A stretch of 64,000 nucleotides of DNA from DATARH01 sp963778385 (GCA_963778385.1 CAVZUA010000039.1:1-64000), one strand, 5' to 3'; counted from the first letter of the stretch, positions 27,507-37,206 are shown. Notes: generated by a model from the sequence alone, not told the origin. Numbers and translations: made by a program.

Positions 27507-27915
27507 TCGCTTGGCCCAAACCGGACCTAATTAGTTTCTTATGAAGCAATCAGCCGCTCTGTGCGGAAGCCGACGCGAGATTGGGGCGCTCGGCTATGCA
27601 CTCGCGCTATTCGCCACCGATCCAATGAAGAGGCGTTCACCCGATGCCAAGTGATCGACAACGAGCCGCCGGCGATCAATTACGAGCCGGCCGGCCCCGA
27701 CGAGAGCGTCCATTGACGCTCAGGTGGTGGGTAGAGCGTCCGCACCCCACGCGTGCCGCACCTTCGTGATGACACGTCGACGCCAAGCAGGACCAACCCG
27801 AGTCGGCGTCAGCTCAAGTCGTATAAGACTAACGTGGAAGTTGACAGTAAGTTGTGCAATGCTGAATTAGAGCCTTGCGGCTAACTTTCGTACCGATAAG
27901 CGATGTCCGGGAGGT
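27507..27915. other. Intergenic stretch with a terminase-like 3' fragment
   Basis: Bases 27651-27716 read VIDNEPPAINYEPAGPDESV-H then TGA on the plus strand, parallel to the 3' ends at 18.6 and 20.4 kb, so this is a third copy of the same gene end, now in opposite orientation. Bases 27772-27795 (TGACACGTCGACGCCAAGCA) recur almost exactly at 31791. A TTGACA at 27841 may be part of a promoter for the next gene. Confidence 0.45.
27841..27870 (+). promoter_or_regulatory. Possible sigma-70 promoter of the nSTAND gene
   Basis: TTGACA (27841-27846) is a perfect -35 box; 17-18 bases later GAATTA or AATTAG is a weak -10. It lies about 45 bases upstream of the start at 27916, with no other gene between. 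Confidence 0.35.
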
Positions 27916-30900
27916 ATGGTCGTGGATCCGTTATCCTCACTTCTTGCGGCATTGGTAGCGGGCGCGGCCGGCGCCCTGAAGACAACCGCCGCAGCTGCCG
28001 TAAAAGATGGTTACTCGGCGCTGAAGCGGATGCTCTTGGAGCGCCACAAGGCCGTGGACATCACGGCCATTGAGCGTGATCCGAAGGCGCCCAAAACAAG
28101 GCGCGGCCTTGAACGCCAGCTTCGCAAATCGGGAGCCGGCGAGGATGCCGAGCTGGTCGCGGCCGCCAAGGTGCTGCTGCAGCACGTGGCGCGAGAGGAT
28201 CCCAAGCTCGCCGAGGTGATCGGGGTCGATATCGAGGGCATTAGGGCCGGCACCGTCCGGATCAGTGACATCATCTCGGCGGGCGGCGGTGTCCGGGTCA
28301 GGAACGCCGTCGCAAAGGGCGACTTTCGGATTTCCGGGGTTCGCGCGGGGGCCGGTACCGGAGAAACCCTGGGAAAACGGTAGCGGCGGCGGAGGGCGCT
28401 GACACCTCCGCCGTTCGCCTCGATCACGTCGACGCAGGGGGCGACGTCAAGGTCAGTACAAGGACGATTCAGGTCTTTGTTGGCACCGCTGGTGTCGAGG
28501 ATCGGGTTGTATCGGTCGGCCTGGATGGACGGGTCCGGGTCAGCGGGCCGGATGGCAGCAAGCCGGCGTCGCCGGCCGCGGCCAATCCGTACAAGGGCCT
28601 CGAAGCCTTCCAGGAAGCGGATGCCGACCGGTTCTTTGGCCGTGAAGCCGTCATCGCTCGGCTGTGGGAACGGTGCCGCGACCTCGCGACGCCCGCCGGA
28701 GAGTCCGCACCGCTCCGATTGCTGCCGGTAATCGGCCCCTCAGGGTGCGGTAAGTCTTCGTTGGTACGCGCCGGATTGCTGCCCGAATTGGCGCGCCGCC
28801 CGCTGCTGGGCTTGAGCGACGGGCGGGTCGCTGTGCTGGTGCCGGGTTCGCATCCGGTGGACGCCCTGTCGGCCATTCTCGCCCGCATGACTACCGGAGA
28901 CCGGTTGCCGGCAGCCAAGCAGCAGGAAATCGTCGATCAGCTGCTGCTCCGCGATGCTGACGGCGGCTACCACGGGCTGCGGCGGATTGCGCGATTTCTG
29001 ACCGACGAAGGCAGACCGCTGATCATCGTAATCGACCAGTTCGAGGAAGTCTGGTCGCTGTGTGATTCGACGGACGAGCGGACCGCGTTCATCAATGGTT
29101 TGCTGGATGTCGCCGGGGATCGCGACGCCCGGGTCAACATCGTCCTGACGATGCGCAGCGACTTCCTTGCCTCGACCTCGGCATATCCGGCCCTCAGCGA
29201 CGCGATCTCCCGGCGCTCTTTTTTTGTTCCGTCGATGAGCGAGGCGGAACTGCGGCGAGCGATCGCCGAGCCGGCGCGCCACGCCGGCTTTTTGCTCGAC
29301 GAGGCGACCATTGCCCTGATGGTCAGCGAGACCGAAGGGCGCGAGGGCGCTCTGCCGCTGCTCGAATTCGCTCTGACCCGCATCTGGGAGGGTTTGAAGG
29401 CGAACGTGCCGGCGGCCGAAACCCTGCGCGAACTCGGCGGCGTTGGTGGCGCGCTCGCGAAAGAAGCCGAACGAATCTATCGACAGCTGCCCGAGGCGGA
29501 CCAGCGCATCGTCAGGCGGGCCTTTCTCGCCCAGGTACGGCTTGGCGAGGGTACTCGGGATTCACGGCGCCGCGCCGCGATCGAGGAGATTGTCGCGAGG
29601 GACGAAAAGCCAGAGCACGTTCTCAAATTGCTGCGCGACTTTTCGCAGGCGGGTCAGCGATTTATCACGTTGGGCGGAGATTCGGTCCGCGGCGTGATCA
29701 CGGCCGAGCTGAGCCATGAGGCGCTGCTTGACCATTGGGACAGCTTGCGGAAGTGGATCGAGGACAGCCGGGACAATCTGCGTTTCCAGCGCCGCGTCGC
29801 AGAAGCGGTGACGGAGTGGGAGGCTCAGGGGCGCCCAAACGGGCTGCTGTGGCGCAGCCCGGTTCTCGACACGCTGCGCGCCTTTCATCGCTCCAGCGCC
29901 GCCGACATGACGGGGCCGCAGATCGAGTTCCTCGAATTATCTGAGCGACAGCAGCGGAGCGAGCAGCGCCGGCGCTATGCCGCACCGATCGCGGTGTTTA
30001 CAGCGGTGTTGGTCGGGGCCGTGTATCTGCTTTGGCAGAACTACAAGAACTGGGAAGAAGAGCGGCCCTGGGCCCGGCTCGTCAGCGTGGCAAGCGGCCA
30101 CAGCTATCCGTTGACTCACAATACTGCCAATGTCGGACGGAAGACCGAAGGGGTCACGACGATAAAGCACCAGGTGGCGCTGCCGGAACAGCGGATTTCG
30201 CGGATCCACCTCGGCATCTCCAAGACCGGCGTCGTGACCGATTGGCGCAGCTTTTACGGCACGACCCTCAATGCGTACCCGCTCCGCTACGGCCGCGAGG
30301 AGCCACTCGAGAAGGGCGATCTCCTGGTGCTTTCCGGGTTGGAGGCGTTTCGTTACGAGCCGATCGTCTGGCGCCCATGGGATTATTTTTTGCCGCGCGA
30401 TCTGCCGAACGAGGCGCCGGCGGCTGGGTGGGCGCTGTTGATCGACGGCAAGCGCAAGCGGGCGGTGCCGATCGGCGCTGACGGAGAAGAAGAGGCGTTC
30501 ATCTCGTTGCACGATGGATCGATTGCGCTGAGCGACGACCCGATCGATGCGGTGCTCGCCATCCGGCGGCGGGTACTCAGCAAATCCGCCTCGCTGTCCT
30601 TTCTCCGGATTCAGGCGCTGAAAAGTAATGAGGCCCAGGCGGATGCCGTATATAGCATCGCCAGCATTAACCCGGACGGCACCGCCTGTTCCCTCAAGAA
30701 GCAGATTTCAGTCTTGAGCGTTGCCGTATTGCCGAAAGCAAAAGAGCAGGATCTTTCTAGCGTTATCAAGGAAAAGAACGACGATTATCATTTGCGGGAA
30801 CTGGTCCTCCCGTCGAACACCGAAGCAAGTATCTTGTTGGAAAACGATGAATCGGAGCATGGCCCGGGCGAAGTCATATTTTTTACCGAGAAAACCGGAC

Positions 30901-30968
30901 CCTTTCAAATCGTGCCGACACAGATTGACGACATCGTCGAAATCGACCGAAACTTGGCATGTCGGTAA
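27916..30968 (+). pseudogene. nSTAND1-type NTPase with membrane helix and FHA domain, one apparent frameshift
   Basis: Part 1 (27916-28383) is an Ala/Gly-rich helical N-terminus (SSLLAALVAGAAGALKTTAA) followed by beta-rich repeats (VRISDIISAGGGVRVRNAVA, GDFRISG). Part 2, in another frame from about 28375, has VRLDHVDAGGDVKVSTRTI and GLDGRVRVSG, then YKGLEAFQEADADRFFGRE, Walker A GPSGCGKSSL, Walker B LIIVIDQFEE, a sensor-like TMRSDFLAS and winged-helix region of novel STAND NTPases; a membrane helix (APIAVFTAVLVGAVYLLW); and an FHA-like domain (NVGR, ISRIHLGIS, FYGTTLN). No start codon fits part 2 well, so one gene with an indel near 28340-28380 is likely. Such STAND proteins act in signalling and anti-phage defence; a role here is inference. 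Confidence 0.7.
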
Positions 30969-31195
30969 GTCTGCTGAAGGGCGCGGTCCGGTCACTGGCG
31001 ATCGCGGCTTGAACCCCGCCTTCGGTGTCACGGCGGGGGGTTCTGCTGCGGGGCAGCATTCTTGCGCGACAAGAGCCCTTTCGGCAGCGGGACGCCCGCG
31101 AGCTGGGCGAGTGCCGGGAGGTCGCGAGGGTGCAGGAAATCGCCGGCAATGAAATGGGGCGAGCCAAGCTGCGGGACTTAGCATAGGCTCTGACC

Positions 31196-31735
31196 CGCTC
31201 CCGCAGATCAGTCCTGGTGGTCAGGACGAGGCGGTGGGGCTCTATCGGATCACAGGTCAATGAGGGGCCGGGGAGCGGTGTGCGGATTCTCAACCAAGCG
31301 CCGCCGGCGCCATTTCGCGAGAGCGTCAAGATCGCCGAGCAGAACTTGTACGCGCGTGCCGCCGAGCTAGTCGGCGACCGCAATCCGCGCGAACACGAGT
31401 TTACAGTCCAGTTGCGCTCGTTCGACGCCGCGAAACTGGCCGATCATACCGGCGTGCCGGTTCTGCTTGCATTATCTTCGGCGCTACTGGGTAAGCCCCT
31501 CAAAGGCGGAATGGCTGTTGTCGGCGGGATCAATCTCGGCGGCTCGATTGAACCGGTCCATAACCCAATCGATGTGGTAGAGCACGCGATGTCGAAGGGA
31601 GCCTCGACGATCCTGATGCCGGTTTCCTGCCGCCGCCAACTCGTCGACTTATCCGACGATGTCGCTACCAAGGTACAGGTGCTCTATTACTCGGACGCCG
31701 CTGACGCGCTGCGGAAGGTGCTGCACGAGGGATGA
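31196..31735 (+). pseudogene. BrxL-type (BREX Lon-like) C-terminal protease-domain remnant
   Basis: From about 31250 to TGA 31733-31735 the frame reads FRESVKIAEQNLYARAAELV, HEFTVQLRSFDAAK, ALLGKPLKGGMAVVGGINLG, GSIEPVHN and MPVSCRRQLVDL, the Lon-like C-terminal domain of BrxL-type proteins. Just upstream another frame gives PGGQDEAVGLYRITGQ, the segment that should precede it, so one indel lies near 31250. The N-terminal AAA+ part (several hundred residues) and every other BREX gene are absent. This is a relic of a defence locus next to the nSTAND gene. The segment 30969-31195 has no clear gene. Confidence 0.6.
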
Positions 31736-32391
31736 ATAGAGGGCGCCTTGCCCCGGAAACATCCCCCTGATACGAACCATGATTAAAGGGTGACACGTCG
31801 ACGCCCAAGCAGGGCTTTCCTCGTGAGCCCCGGAGTCAAGCTTCAGCTCAGGTCGGTATTAGCGGGTCGCGAATGCGGGTCGCTGCGCCAGCGCGAAGAA
31901 CGCGTGTTACGGCGCCGCGCCGAGCTACTCGCCGTCACCTCATGGTGGCCGGATGCGGCCACCGGCCCATAACCCTTGTCCCGGGCTGCCGCCGCCGCGT
32001 TGGAAGCGCCGCCGGACTGGGATAGAGCCCGTTTACTGGTAGGGAATCGACCGAGTCCTGGAAGGCGCTTTTAGATCGTTTGGTTCGGGGCGATACAAGC
32101 GGATTTTAGTCTACTAGAGACGTGAACAAGGCTTCGGGGTGCGTACCTCCTGCCGTTTTATTAGGTCGTCGTTCCAGGGGCTGCGGGGCCGCCAAAAACG
32201 CGAAGCCGATTGGCCGCCTTCTGGCCGCCCGTCCGCCGACGCTCGCGGTGTTGCCGCCGCAACCTATCGCAAGGCGGTTTGCCCTGCGGCAGGATGATGC
32301 CCCCAGCAATCGGTGCTAGGGTTTTGCGCGGCCACCTTCGTGGCAGTGGGTGGCCGACACCCGAGCGATTATCCCCCGCGCGGGTGCGCTT
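31736..32391. other. Intergenic stretch, no convincing gene
   Basis: Short frames here have arginine-rich compositions typical of chance frames in GC-rich DNA. Bases 31791-31815 repeat the TGACACGTCGACGCC motif seen at 27772. Nothing else is recognised. Confidence 0.4.
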
Positions 32392-32429
32392 GCTTCCCCG
32401 CCTCGGTGAGCGGAGGCGGGGAAGCTTTT
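32392..32429 (+). terminator. Strong stem-loop terminator
   Basis: GCTTCCCCGCCTC (32392-32404) and GAGGCGGGGAAGC (32413-32425) form a perfect 13-bp stem with an 8-base loop, followed by TTTT on the plus strand. It lies 50 bases beyond the stop of the minus-strand gene 32479-32895, for which it may also stop transcription, although the minus-strand side lacks a T-run. Confidence 0.7.
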
Positions 32430-32478
32430 CAACGTGAAATAGGCAAGAGATTCTAAAATCCTGCCCGCGCTGGTTCGA

Positions 32479-32895
32479 CTAGTTCGGGTAGCAGTAGCCG
32501 TTGTACAAGTGGTAGCCTGCGGCGCAGCCGCCGGTTGCACCGCCGGTGACCGCGTTGGCGGTGCCGGTAACGATGCCGGTAGCGGTGTTCGCCGCTCCGC
32601 TGACGGCGCCCGTCGCAGTGCCGAGCGCTCCGCCGACCACCGCGCCGACCGGGCCAGCCGTGGCAGCGCCACTCGCCGCCCCCGACGCTGTGCCATTGAC
32701 CGCGCCCGACACCGGGTTCGCGTATCCGCCGGGCGCCGGCGTCGCCGCCGGGTATGCGCCGGGCGCCGGCGTCGCCGCCGGCCGGCATGCGCCGCTATAG
32801 TACGTGTATCCGGCTGGACAAGCGTATTGAGCCATCGCCACACTCGACACGCTCGCCGCGAGCACGGCGGTAATCGCGAAAATCTTTAGCTTCAT
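32479..32895 (-). CDS. Secreted Gly/Ala-rich protein
   Basis: The 138-residue protein has a clear signal peptide (KLKIFAITAVLAASVSSVAM, cleavage near AMA-Q), a cysteine pair (YACPAGYTYYSGACRP), a low-complexity Ala/Pro/Gly/Thr middle with glycine-zipper-like repeats (GAASGAATAGPVGAVVGGAL) and a second cysteine pair (GCAAGYHLYNGYCYP). The two CPAGY...GxC-like modules flank a probably membrane-associating zipper. An export or envelope role is inferred. The frame is intact and ends near a strong hairpin. Confidence 0.65.
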   Translation of the reverse strand: MKLKIFAITAVLAASVSSVAMAQYACPAGYTYYSGACRPAATPAPGAYPAATPAPGGYANPVSGAVNGTASGAASGAATAGPVGAVVGGALGTATGAVSGAANTATGIVTGTANAVTGGATGGCAAGYHLYNGYCYPN

Positions 32896-32969
32896 GGCAG
32901 CCTCATATGTTCAACCCCCATAACGAACCAACGCGAAAAGTGGTCGCGTTCCACGGGGGGTGGAATCGA

Positions 32970-33067
32970 TCATGGTCTGCTGGTCGAGCATCGCGCAAGC
33001 CACTGCGAGCAGTCGGCCTGCAACGCTGCGCAGGGCACGCCCGTGGCTGTGACCGCGCTTGCGCAAT
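32970..33067 (-). repeat. IS110 3'-end fragment, second copy
   Basis: The minus strand reads LRKRGHSHGRALRSVAGRLL then AVACAMLDQQTM, the same C-terminal end as the IS110 remnant at 24252-24347, with about 95 percent of bases shared by eye. No other part of the element is present. Confidence 0.85.
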
Positions 33068-33169
33068 AAGCTCGAAGCGGACTCCCGCCCACGGGGTCCG
33101 CATGAGGTCCGCAACAAAAATGGGCGGGAGGAGCCGGCGGCCGATTGTTCGTTAACTAATTGATTTTGT

Positions 33170-33245
<76 letters not shown>

Positions 33246-33314
33246 CACCAGGCGCGAGCGCGCGGACTATAAGGAGATGTGTCTTTAAGTCAAACGCCCC
33301 GGAACGATAGACGA

Positions 33315-34076
33315 TCAACGCCCCGGCGCCGCGTTGATCCAGCCCGCGATGCGCTGCACGACATCGCCCTCGATGCCGAGATAGCCGTGCGGCGACATCG
33401 CCTCGCAGGGCTCGGACTGAAGCTGGTGGCTCTCGACATAGATGATGTCCTTGCGCGGCGAACGGGCGAGCGCAGCGAGGATTTGCGGCGCAAAGCCCGG
33501 CCCGGCGGAAGGGCAGTTGTCGCCGCGATTGGCGACGACCAGCGCCGGCACGGCGATCGCGCCGAGGTCGCTGTCGAACACGGTCTCGCCGGATGCGCTG
33601 CGCCCCGCGACGGACGAGGTCAGCACCACCCCGGCGACGCGGCCCGGCAGATGCGCCGCCCCGTTGGCGGCGGCGATCGCGCCCTGGCTGGTGCCGATCA
33701 GCCAGACCGGGGCATTGGCGCGGGTGCGGACGGCGTCGATCGCCCGGCCGATGGTCTGTGCATAGGCCGGCGTATGGCGCTGTCCCATCAGCGGCGAGGC
33801 CGAGCCGAGCGTTGCAAAACCAAGCCCCTGCGCCAGCCATAGCGGCTGCGTGCGGATCAGGAAATTGCCGCCCAAATGGCTGACCTGCCCCGCCGCGTTG
33901 AACGCGACGGTGCCGTCGCCGCCGGCGAAGACAAAGGCGATGGCGCGCGGGTTGGCCGGGCCGGAATACAGCAGCTGTGTGCCGCCGATGTCTTGCACGA
34001 TCGCCTGGGCCGGGGCCGATCCGGTGGCCGCCAACAGGGTGGCGATCAGAGCCACAAAGCCGATAAGGCGTCGCAC
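33315..34076 (-). CDS. Secreted alpha/beta-hydrolase-like protein
   Basis: The 253-residue protein has a signal peptide (RRLIGFVALIATLLAATGSA) and an alpha/beta-hydrolase core: nucleophile elbow IGTSQGAIAA (GxSxG-like, Ser about 149), possible acid in VVANRGDNCPS and a C-terminal His region (SPHGYLGIEGDVV). The oxyanion-side GGDGT segment resembles other exported hydrolases of this type. Substrate unknown. It lies alone between tRNA-Lys and secA. Confidence 0.75.
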   Translation of the reverse strand: MRRLIGFVALIATLLAATGSAPAQAIVQDIGGTQLLYSGPANPRAIAFVFAGGDGTVAFNAAGQVSHLGGNFLIRTQPLWLAQGLGFATLGSASPLMGQRHTPAYAQTIGRAIDAVRTRANAPVWLIGTSQGAIAAANGAAHLPGRVAGVVLTSSVAGRSASGETVFDSDLGAIAVPALVVANRGDNCPSAGPGFAPQILAALARSPRKDIIYVESHQLQSEPCEAMSPHGYLGIEGDVVQRIAGWINAAPGR

Positions 34077-34154
34077 GGGTTCTCCCCAACCGGATGGCTG
34101 TTTTCGCTGTTTAATACAGGAAATTTACAGCCAACCGCCAGAAGCTCTTCCGTC

Positions 34155-34252
34155 GTCATGCCCGGACTTGTTCCGGGCATCCAGCCGACATTTCGGCCGC
34201 GCGAACGATTGCTGCCGGCAACTGGATGGCCGGGTCAAGCCCGGCCATGACG
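34155..34252 (+). repeat. Palindromic intergenic repeat, copy 1
   Basis: The element begins CGTCATGCCCGGACTTGTTC and ends with GGGTCAAGCCCGGCCATGACG. Both halves are near-palindromes (CCCGGACTTGTTCCGGG and GGCCGGGTCAAGCCCGGCC). The same element, inverted and with a different centre, is at 38686-38770. It is typical of repetitive intergenic palindromes in alphaproteobacteria. Confidence 0.85.
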
Positions 34253-34290
34253 AAGGTAACGGAACTCTCATTCTCGTCGCCGATTATTGC

Positions 34291-37023
34291 CTAAACCCGC
34301 CCGTGGCAGTGTTTGTATTTCTTGCCGGAGCCACAAGGGCAGGGGGCGTTACGCCCGGTGCCGGCCCACGGTGCGCGCGCCGTGGCGCCCTGGCCGTCCC
34401 CGCGCGGCTGGCCGCCGCCCCGCAGCGCGGCGGCTGGGGCCGGTGGCAGCCCTTCAAAGCCGTCGAAGCCGGCATCGGCCATCGCCGGTTCCGGCTCGTC
34501 GTGATGCTCGAAGAATTGCGGCGGCACCATGGTCGGCGGCGGGATATCGAAGCGCAGCTCGATATGGCTCAGCACCGAGGTCACCTGGTCGCGCATCTGC
34601 ACCAGCATGCCCTCGAACAGCTCGAAGGCCTCGCGCTTGTATTCGTTGAGCGGGTCGCGCTGGGCATAGGCGCGCAGGTTGATGCCCTGGCGCAGATGGT
34701 CGAGCGACAGCAGGTGATCCTTCCAGGTCTGGTCGAGGATCTGCAGCAACAGGCTCTTCTCGGCCATGCGCATCATGTCGGCGCCGTAATTGGCGACCTT
34801 CTCGGCCATCTTGCGGTCGGAGGCGGCGATGATGCGTTCCTCGATCTCCTCCGAATTGACGCCTTCCTCCTTGGCCCAGTCGGTGACCGGCAGGTCGAGC
34901 GCCACGAGGCGGAGGCATTCGGCGTGCAACGCCTCGATATTCCACTGCTCGGCGTGCGAGTTTTCCGGGATCGCCATCGACACCGCCGCGGCGACCGTCT
35001 CGGCGCGCATATCGGCGACGGTGGCGGCGACCTCCGGCGCGTTCATGATCTCTTTGCGCTGCTCGTAGACGACCTTGCGCTGGTCGTTCATCACGTCGTC
35101 GTATTTGAGCAGTTGCTTGCGGATGTCGTAGTTGCGCGCCTCGACTTTCTGCTGCGCCTTGGCGAGCGCCTTGTTCACCCAGGGGTGGATAACCGCCTCG
35201 CCCTCCTTGAGGCCGAGGCGCGACAGCACCGCGTCCATCCGCTCGGAGCCGAAAATCCGCATCAGGTCGTCTTCGAGCGAGACAAAGAATTTTGACGCGC
35301 CGGGGTCGCCCTGGCGGCCCGATCGGCCGCGCAGCTGATTGTCGATGCGCCGGCTCTCATGCCGCTCGCTGCCGACGACGAAGAGCCCGCCGGCATCGAC
35401 GACGATCTTCCGCGCGGCCTCGATCTCGCGGCGGATGTCGGCGGCGCGCATCTCGCGTTCGGTCTCGTCCGCGTTTGCCGCGAGGTCGGCCTTGAGCCGC
35501 ATTTCGAGATTGCCGCCGAGCTGGATATCGGTGCCGCGGCCGGCCATGTTGGTGGCGATCGTCACCCCGCCGGGTATGCCGGCTTGGGCGATGATAAATG
35601 CTTCTTGTTCATGGAAGCGGGCATTCAGCACGTTGTGCGGGATCTTGTGCTTGGTGAAGACCGCGGCGAGCGCCTCGGACTTCTCGATGCTGACGGTGCC
35701 GATCAGCACCGGCTGCTGGCGCTTGTGGCAATCGAGCACCTGCTCGACGATCGCGTCGTATTTTTCGCGCGTCGTGCGGTAGACCTCGTCGTCGCTGTCG
35801 GCGCGGCGCACCGGCTGATTGGTCGGGATGTCGATGACTTCGAGCTTGTAGATGTCGCCGAATTCCTCGGCCTCGGTCATCGCCGTGCCGGTCATCCCCG
35901 CCAGCTTGGGGTACATGCGGAAATAGTTCTGGAAAGTGATCGAGGCGAGCGTCTGGTTCTCGTTCTGGACGGTGACGTTTTCCTTGGCCTCCAGCGCCTG
36001 GTGCAGGCCCTCCGAGTAGCGCCGGCCTTCCATCATGCGGCCGGTGAACTCGTCGATGATGATGATCTTGTCGTCCTTGACGATGTAGTCGGTGTCGCGC
36101 GCGAAGAGCTTGTGCGCGCGCAGCGCCTGGTTGGCGTGATGTACCAGCGAGATATTGTGGATGTCGTAAAGCGTGCCGGTTTCCAGCATGCCGCTGTCGC
36201 GCAGCATCTGCTCGACCTTCTCGACGCCCTCATCGGTCAGCGTCACGGTGCGCTGCTTCTCGTCCTTTTCGTAATCCTCGTCGGCGAGCGGCGGGATGAT
36301 CTTGTCGATGCGGTAATAGAGCTCGGAATTGTCCTCGGTTGGGCCGGAGATGATCAGCGGCGTGCGTGCCTCGTCGATCAGGATCGAATTGACCTCGTCG
36401 ACGATCGCGTAGCTGAACGGCAGCTGGACCATGTCCTCCAGCCGGAACTTCATATTGTCGCGCAGATAGTCGAAGCCGAGCTCGTTATTCGTGCCGTAGG
36501 TGATGTCGCAGCGATACTGCTCGCGGCGCTCGGTGTCGTCGAGCTCATGGACGATGCAGCCGACGCTCATGCCGAGATAATTGTAGATTTGCCCCATCCA
36601 CTCGGCGTCGCGCTTAGCCAGGTAGTCGTTGACCGTGACGACATGGACGCCCTTGCCGGTCAGCGCATTGAGATAGACGGGGAGGGTGGAGACCAGCGTC
36701 TTGCCTTCGCCGGTCTTCATCTCGGCGATCATGCCGCGATGCAGCACGATGCCGCCCGTCAGCTGCACGTCGAAATGGCGTTGGCCGAGTGTGCGCTTGG
36801 CGGCCTCGCGCACCGTGGCGAAAGCCTCGATCAGCAGGCCGTCGAGATCCTCGCCGTTTTCCAGGCGCTGGCGGAATTCGGCGGTGCGGGCGCGCAGCGC
36901 GTCCGGCGACAGAGCTTCGAGCTCCGGTTCCAGCTCGTTGATGCGCTCGACGATCGGCGACAGGCTCTTGACGTAGCGATCATTGGCGGAGCCGAACAGC
37001 CGCCGGGCTAGGGCGCCGAACAT
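34291..37023 (-). CDS. secA: Preprotein translocase ATPase SecA
   Basis: SecA drives post-translational export through SecYEG. The 910-residue length is normal. Motifs seen are Walker A MKTGEGKTL (about 101-109), the DEAD-type DEVNSILIDEARTPL, IIDEFTGRMMEGRRYSEGLH, nucleotide-binding domain 2 with TNMAGRGTDI and GRSGRQGDPGAS, and the C-terminal zinc motif CPCGSGKKYKHCHG that binds SecB and phospholipids. The frame is intact. Alpha genomes often place secA near argJ and mutT, as here, with a 410-base gap that holds the argJ leader. Confidence 0.98.
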   Translation of the reverse strand: MFGALARRLFGSANDRYVKSLSPIVERINELEPELEALSPDALRARTAEFRQRLENGEDLDGLLIEAFATVREAAKRTLGQRHFDVQLTGGIVLHRGMIAEMKTGEGKTLVSTLPVYLNALTGKGVHVVTVNDYLAKRDAEWMGQIYNYLGMSVGCIVHELDDTERREQYRCDITYGTNNELGFDYLRDNMKFRLEDMVQLPFSYAIVDEVNSILIDEARTPLIISGPTEDNSELYYRIDKIIPPLADEDYEKDEKQRTVTLTDEGVEKVEQMLRDSGMLETGTLYDIHNISLVHHANQALRAHKLFARDTDYIVKDDKIIIIDEFTGRMMEGRRYSEGLHQALEAKENVTVQNENQTLASITFQNYFRMYPKLAGMTGTAMTEAEEFGDIYKLEVIDIPTNQPVRRADSDDEVYRTTREKYDAIVEQVLDCHKRQQPVLIGTVSIEKSEALAAVFTKHKIPHNVLNARFHEQEAFIIAQAGIPGGVTIATNMAGRGTDIQLGGNLEMRLKADLAANADETEREMRAADIRREIEAARKIVVDAGGLFVVGSERHESRRIDNQLRGRSGRQGDPGASKFFVSLEDDLMRIFGSERMDAVLSRLGLKEGEAVIHPWVNKALAKAQQKVEARNYDIRKQLLKYDDVMNDQRKVVYEQRKEIMNAPEVAATVADMRAETVAAAVSMAIPENSHAEQWNIEALHAECLRLVALDLPVTDWAKEEGVNSEEIEERIIAASDRKMAEKVANYGADMMRMAEKSLLLQILDQTWKDHLLSLDHLRQGINLRAYAQRDPLNEYKREAFELFEGMLVQMRDQVTSVLSHIELRFDIPPPTMVPPQFFEHHDEPEPAMADAGFDGFEGLPPAPAAALRGGGQPRGDGQGATARAPWAGTGRNAPCPCGSGKKYKHCHGRV

Positions 37024-37170
37024 GAGGACCTCGAGACGGTAGGGAAATGGGCGGGGATGAAGCGCACGGCGACAGGTGAGAGATAGGTCCGCGGGGGCAG
37101 GGTGTCAATTAAACGCACTTGTCGCAGGCATGGCGCACCGACGCCGCCAACCCTTTAGAGCGCTCATACC

Positions 37171-37198
37171 TTTCGGCGAATAACGTTTTCGGTTATAG
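37171..37198 (+). promoter_or_regulatory. Possible promoter of the argJ leader transcript
   Basis: TTATAG (37193-37198) is a plausible -10, with TTTCGG (37171-37176) 16 bases upstream as a weak -35. The expected start of transcription (about 37205) coincides with the leader ATG at 37207, and no Shine-Dalgarno is visible, so the leader mRNA may be leaderless. Confidence 0.4.
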
Positions 37199-37206
37199 CG
37201 TGTTCC

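Noticed and set aside
32122..32319. A 65-codon frame starting at GTG 32122
   Set aside because: No ribosome-binding site and an Arg/Pro-rich composition like other chance frames in this DNA.
35359..37011. A 550-codon open frame on the plus strand inside secA
   Set aside because: It is the complementary shadow of the well-supported secA gene.
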